A stretch of DNA of 64,000 bases from Hydractinia symbiolongicarpus (taxonomy: Eukaryota > Cnidaria > Hydrozoa > Anthoathecata > Hydractiniidae). Of the stretch, positions 60,951 to 64,000 are shown one piece after another. Each line of letters begins with the position of its first letter. Positions within the stretch are counted from its first letter, which is position 1. The translations under genes were made by a program, and so were the position numbers. The DNA is taken from the NCBI RefSeq assembly GCF_029227915.1, contig NC_079878.1:6326001-6390000 (forward strand), given 5' to 3'. A model generated the notes under the pieces. That model did not search any database. It was not told the origin of the DNA and was given only the letters and a program-made list of their open reading frames with translations.

Positions 60951-63900
60951 ATGGCTAGTGGATTTTTAAACCCACCACGGTGGGATGAAGAAAACAAAGA
61001 GTTTTCATTATGGCTCCGAGAAGCCAAGGCATGGAAAGTTGCCACTTCTGGTGTAACTGGACTGAAAGATGTTCATGGTTTGCAATTAGCATTGCATCTT
61101 CCGGATGGAAGCGAAATACGTCGTCAACTATTTGATACCCTTGATACGGAGAACATGACAGGTGATGACGGGTGGAAAAAGGTGATAGAATTGATAGAAA
61201 CGTACTATAGTAAGGACGATAACACGTCAGCCTTTGACACGTGGAAAGACTTCCGTATATTATGTAGAAAAGAAGATCAAAGTATTGAACAATATATCAT
61301 GTATTATGAGAAATATAAAGTCCGAATGGAGCGCTTCGACATGAAACTTGGTGAACGTATTCATGGACTTAATTTACTGTGTGGTGCCAATCTTAATGAT
61401 TCTGACCTTCGTCTAGCAATGAGAGAAGTTGATGGGGATCAACCAAATGAAATGTATAAACAAGCTAAAAAGGCGCTTAAGAAATATTTTGGCAGTGCTG
61501 CTGTCACAAGTACTCAATCATCCAACACCGCTGTAGCCTCAGTTCAACCTGCTGTCAAACAAGAGCCTTTTTTTGCCACACTAGATGAATACGAAACATA
61601 CGTTGCATGGAGACAATACCGATCGAAAAATGGTAATTCATCAAATAAAAGTTATCGTGGACAAGGTCGTGGAAAATTGCAACATCGCAATCCCCTAAAT
61701 GCTGACGGTAAACCTTTAACATGCCGTGTTTGCCGTTCAATTGCACATTTTGCTCGAGATTGCCCACATCGTTCTGAGAAACAACAAGGTTCGGAAGACA
61801 ACCAACAGCATGATAGTTCTACAAACCGCTCCTGGGTTGCTTCTGTTAACTCTGATGTTATTGAATGCCAAGCATCTGATGCGTCTATGGCAGGTGGTGT
61901 TGCATTTAACTATATGATTCTCGATACAGGTTGCCCACAGAATGTTGCCGGAGTAGTATGGACACAGTGTTTTCTTGATTCCATGAGTACTGATATGTAC
62001 CAAAATGTCAAAAAGCTTCATGGTAATAACAAATTTAAATTTGGTGGTGGACGTGTCATGAAATCTATGTATACCATTATAGCTCCTGTTTTGGTTGCTG
62101 GGGAAATCACTTCCTTAAAATTCGATGTTGTTGACACCGATCTTCCTCTTCTGCTTGGAAAGGAAACTATGAAAGCATGGAATCTGCTCATTTGTACAGG
62201 AAATGACACTGCTGAAGTTACAATAAATCGTGTGAAGAAAAATGTTGAGCTCTTCACATCCCCTACTGGACACTGGTGTATAAATGTGCAGCCAGGTTTT
62301 CCTGTTGAAGTACTGGATGTTATGTTTTCTGTTAGTGAATTGTCCAAACATGACAAAGAACTTGCTGCTAAACGCTTGCATCGCCAATTTTGTCATCCTC
62401 CCTTTGAGTTCTTAAAGAAAGTCCTCAGTGTCCTGGATAAGCCTGACAAGGAATTTTTGGACATTCTGCATAAATATTCTCAGAATTGTCTAGTGTGTAA
62501 GCGATACAAACCGACCATTCCAAGGCCAGCTGTCAGAAACTTAATGGATCCAGATAAAATGAAATTTAATGAAATAGTTAGTATTGATTTGAAAGAAAGG
62601 AAGGGTAAATGGATAATTTACCTCATCGATATGGTTACTCGATACACACGTGCTGATTTCATACCATCTAAAGAAAAACGCATCGTTGTTGCAAAGATTA
62701 TAGAACTTTGGTTGCCTATATTTGGAGCAGCTAAAAGTTTTCACATGGACAATGGAGGGGAATTCGCTAATGATGAAATGCGGGAACTTGGCAATCAATT
62801 TGGGATAAACATCAAGCACACCGCTGCTTATAGTCCTTGGGCAAATGGTCTGAATGAACGGAATCATGCAACTATAGATATTATGATGGAAAAAATGCTA
62901 GAAGATCACCCGAAGTTATCAGAATCACTGGCATTGCAGTATGCTATATCTGTACGAAATTGCTGTATGTTTGTAAATGGATTTACACCAGCACAGTTAG
63001 CAATAGGTCAAAATCCTAGACTGCCATCAGCTTTCCATGATGAACTCCTGGCCTTGGAAGGCATTACCACCAGCTCTGTAATAGCCCAGCATCTTAATGC
63101 CATTGCTGCAGCCAGAAAAGCTTTCGTGCAAGCAGAAATAAGCTCAAAGCTTCGCAAGGCATTAAAACATCCTGTTCGCGAGTATGCAGATATTTTCTAT
63201 CAGCCTGGTAACCAAGTCTTCTATAAACTACCAGACGATCGGCGTTGGCAAGGGCCTGCTACTGTCATTGGTGCAGATGGTAAAGTTGTAATGATTCGTC
63301 ATGGCAGTGTTCTTCGTCGTGTTCATCCATGTCGTCTGCAACTTGTTAATGAAATTAGTCACTCCTCGTCACAACCAGATTCCTCACCACAAGCAGCAGG
63401 AAATAGTCAGTCAGATATTACTCAAAATCTGGAATCAGGGTATGAACAGCACCACATTGCAGAAAAAGAAACTGAACAGGAAGTACAACATTTTACTGAA
63501 CATGTTGCAACTCACCAACCAGAAAGCTCAATTCAGCAACCAGAATCTGGTCCTGTTGCCAGATCCAAGATGTCCCTCCCAAAAAGACAACAGACAGTGC
63601 AATACAAATATCCTGATGGAGAATGGAAAGAAGTAAAAATTCTAGGCCCTGCTGGAAAAAAGGGTGGGATCCACAAAGATTGGGTAAACGTTCGAGATCA
63701 CTCTGACCATGAGTATTCTATGGATTGGAGTGATGTATCAGAATGGAAGTTAGTCGAAATTGAGTCAGACCCAACAGGAGGTGATCCCTCTACTCCTTCT
63801 AATTGTGAAGAAGAGATGTGTGTTGCCGTATGCTTCAACGCACCAGATGAGTTCAAGAATGCCAAGAGTGCAGAACTTGAAAAATGGAAACAGTATGAAG

Positions 63901-64000
63901 TTTACCAAGAGGTTCCAGATGTAGGTCAACCCAGACTAACTGGTAGGTGGGTATGTACCCGAAAAATTGTTGACGGAAAACTTGTACCGAAAGCAAGATA
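60951..64000 (+). CDS. copia Gag-Pol polyprotein (partial at 3' end)
   Basis: One frame is open from ATG 60951 to the edge, over 1,000 codons, with no stop. Gag comes first (about residues 1-230; a UBN2/retrotran-gag-like helical region). A CX2CX4HX4C zinc knuckle with CRVC...H...C follows at 61722-61763 (about residue 258). The aspartic protease has DTG at about residue 326 (61924-61932). The pre-integrase HHCC zinc region (LHRQFCH ... CLVC) lies around 62375-62500. The integrase core shows all three acidic residues: D in SIDLKE (about 62587), D in HMDNGGEF (about 62748) and E in NGLNERNH (about 62857). A linker follows, and the copia-type reverse transcriptase begins at about 63840 (WVCTRKI near the end) and runs off the window. 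All visible catalytic residues are intact. The catalytic RT box and RNase H cannot be checked. Confidence 0.88.
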   Translation, partial: MASGFLNPPRWDEENKEFSLWLREAKAWKVATSGVTGLKDVHGLQLALHLPDGSEIRRQLFDTLDTENMTGDDGWKKVIELIETYYSKDDNTSAFDTWKDFRILCRKEDQSIEQYIMYYEKYKVRMERFDMKLGERIHGLNLLCGANLNDSDLRLAMREVDGDQPNEMYKQAKKALKKYFGSAAVTSTQSSNTAVASVQPAVKQEPFFATLDEYETYVAWRQYRSKNGNSSNKSYRGQGRGKLQHRNPLNADGKPLTCRVCRSIAHFARDCPHRSEKQQGSEDNQQHDSSTNRSWVASVNSDVIECQASDASMAGGVAFNYMILDTGCPQNVAGVVWTQCFLDSMSTDMYQNVKKLHGNNKFKFGGGRVMKSMYTIIAPVLVAGEITSLKFDVVDTDLPLLLGKETMKAWNLLICTGNDTAEVTINRVKKNVELFTSPTGHWCINVQPGFPVEVLDVMFSVSELSKHDKELAAKRLHRQFCHPPFEFLKKVLSVLDKPDKEFLDILHKYSQNCLVCKRYKPTIPRPAVRNLMDPDKMKFNEIVSIDLKERKGKWIIYLIDMVTRYTRADFIPSKEKRIVVAKIIELWLPIFGAAKSFHMDNGGEFANDEMRELGNQFGINIKHTAAYSPWANGLNERNHATIDIMMEKMLEDHPKLSESLALQYAISVRNCCMFVNGFTPAQLAIGQNPRLPSAFHDELLALEGITTSSVIAQHLNAIAAARKAFVQAEISSKLRKALKHPVREYADIFYQPGNQVFYKLPDDRRWQGPATVIGADGKVVMIRHGSVLRRVHPCRLQLVNEISHSSSQPDSSPQAAGNSQSDITQNLESGYEQHHIAEKETEQEVQHFTEHVATHQPESSIQQPESGPVARSKMSLPKRQQTVQYKYPDGEWKEVKILGPAGKKGGIHKDWVNVRDHSDHEYSMDWSDVSEWKLVEIESDPTGGDPSTPSNCEEEMCVAVCFNAPDEFKNAKSAELEKWKQYEVYQEVPDVGQPRLTGRWVCTRKIVDGKLVPKAR

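Larger units (their letters stand above)
60701..64000 (+). mobile_element. Ty1/copia retrotransposon, 5' two thirds (continues past window end)
   Basis: The gene order LTR, primer site, Gag, zinc knuckle, protease, integrase, reverse transcriptase is the Ty1/copia (Pseudoviridae-type) order, with integrase before RT. The reading frame is unbroken to the window edge, so the copy may be young. It lies about 3 kb upstream of the TPRG1L-like gene and points away from it. Confidence 0.85.

Noticed and set aside
61555-62867. Several minus-strand ORFs of 70-112 codons
   Set aside because: All are antisense to the open copia Gag-Pol frame.
63301-63636. 111-codon plus-strand ORF
   Set aside because: Out-of-frame shadow inside the copia polyprotein; the in-frame reading continues through.

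Overview
The window is animal nuclear DNA: strongly AT-rich, gene-sparse and intron-rich. Every protein-coding gene is cut by small GT-AG introns, and the recognisable genes are metazoan (importin beta-1, a KLF6/7-type Krueppel-like factor, TAF5, an AGTRAP-like protein, a claudin/PMP22-like tetraspan, a TPRG1L-like protein). Together with many unrelated MITEs, minisatellites and retroelements this fits an invertebrate, most likely a cnidarian (hydrozoan-like) genome. That placement is an inference from gene style and cannot be proven without a search.

Layout. 1-6013 (+): the C-terminal 643 codons of importin subunit beta-1 in 12 exons; the N-terminal exons lie left of the window. 10582-12363 (+): a complete two-exon KLF6/7-type transcription factor, preceded by a cluster of CCAAT boxes and carrying a long hairpin in its intron. 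17908-28980 (-): a complete 22-exon TAF5 gene of 659 codons whose exon phases all join. Its introns hold a Harbinger-like MITE with TAA target duplications (21846-22574), a probable decayed relative of it (about 26040-26290) and a 16-bp minisatellite (about 24815-25677) that stays open in several reading frames. 29995-30180: scrap of a Tc1-like transposase. 30688-34903: a TIR element with TA target duplication, filled with a 53-bp tandem array, into which a roughly 3.4-kb, now broken RTE-like LINE has jumped. 34904-41273: no host gene, but palindromic 'tatacggag' repeats and a LINE RT fragment. 41274-46183 (-): AGTRAP-like gene, with possible exons of an unrecognised gene inside its first intron. 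46184-51401: LINE fragment, 'tgtagtag' repeats and a perfect 23-bp-arm hairpin. 51402-52209 (+): claudin/PMP22/EMP-like gene. 54990-57724 (-): TPRG1L-like gene. 60701 to the right edge (+): a Ty1/copia retrotransposon with an uninterrupted Gag-Pol frame from 60951 to the end, entering reverse transcriptase at the edge.

The host genes are unrelated housekeeping and signalling genes and do not form a pathway or operon: nuclear import, basal and regulated transcription, membrane proteins and a vesicle-associated protein. The unusual content is mobile and repetitive. The best candidate for something undescribed is the TIR element carrying the 53-bp array. The intronic KLF hairpin, the perfect hairpin at 48.9 kb and the unidentified exons near 44.5-45.7 kb also deserve checking.
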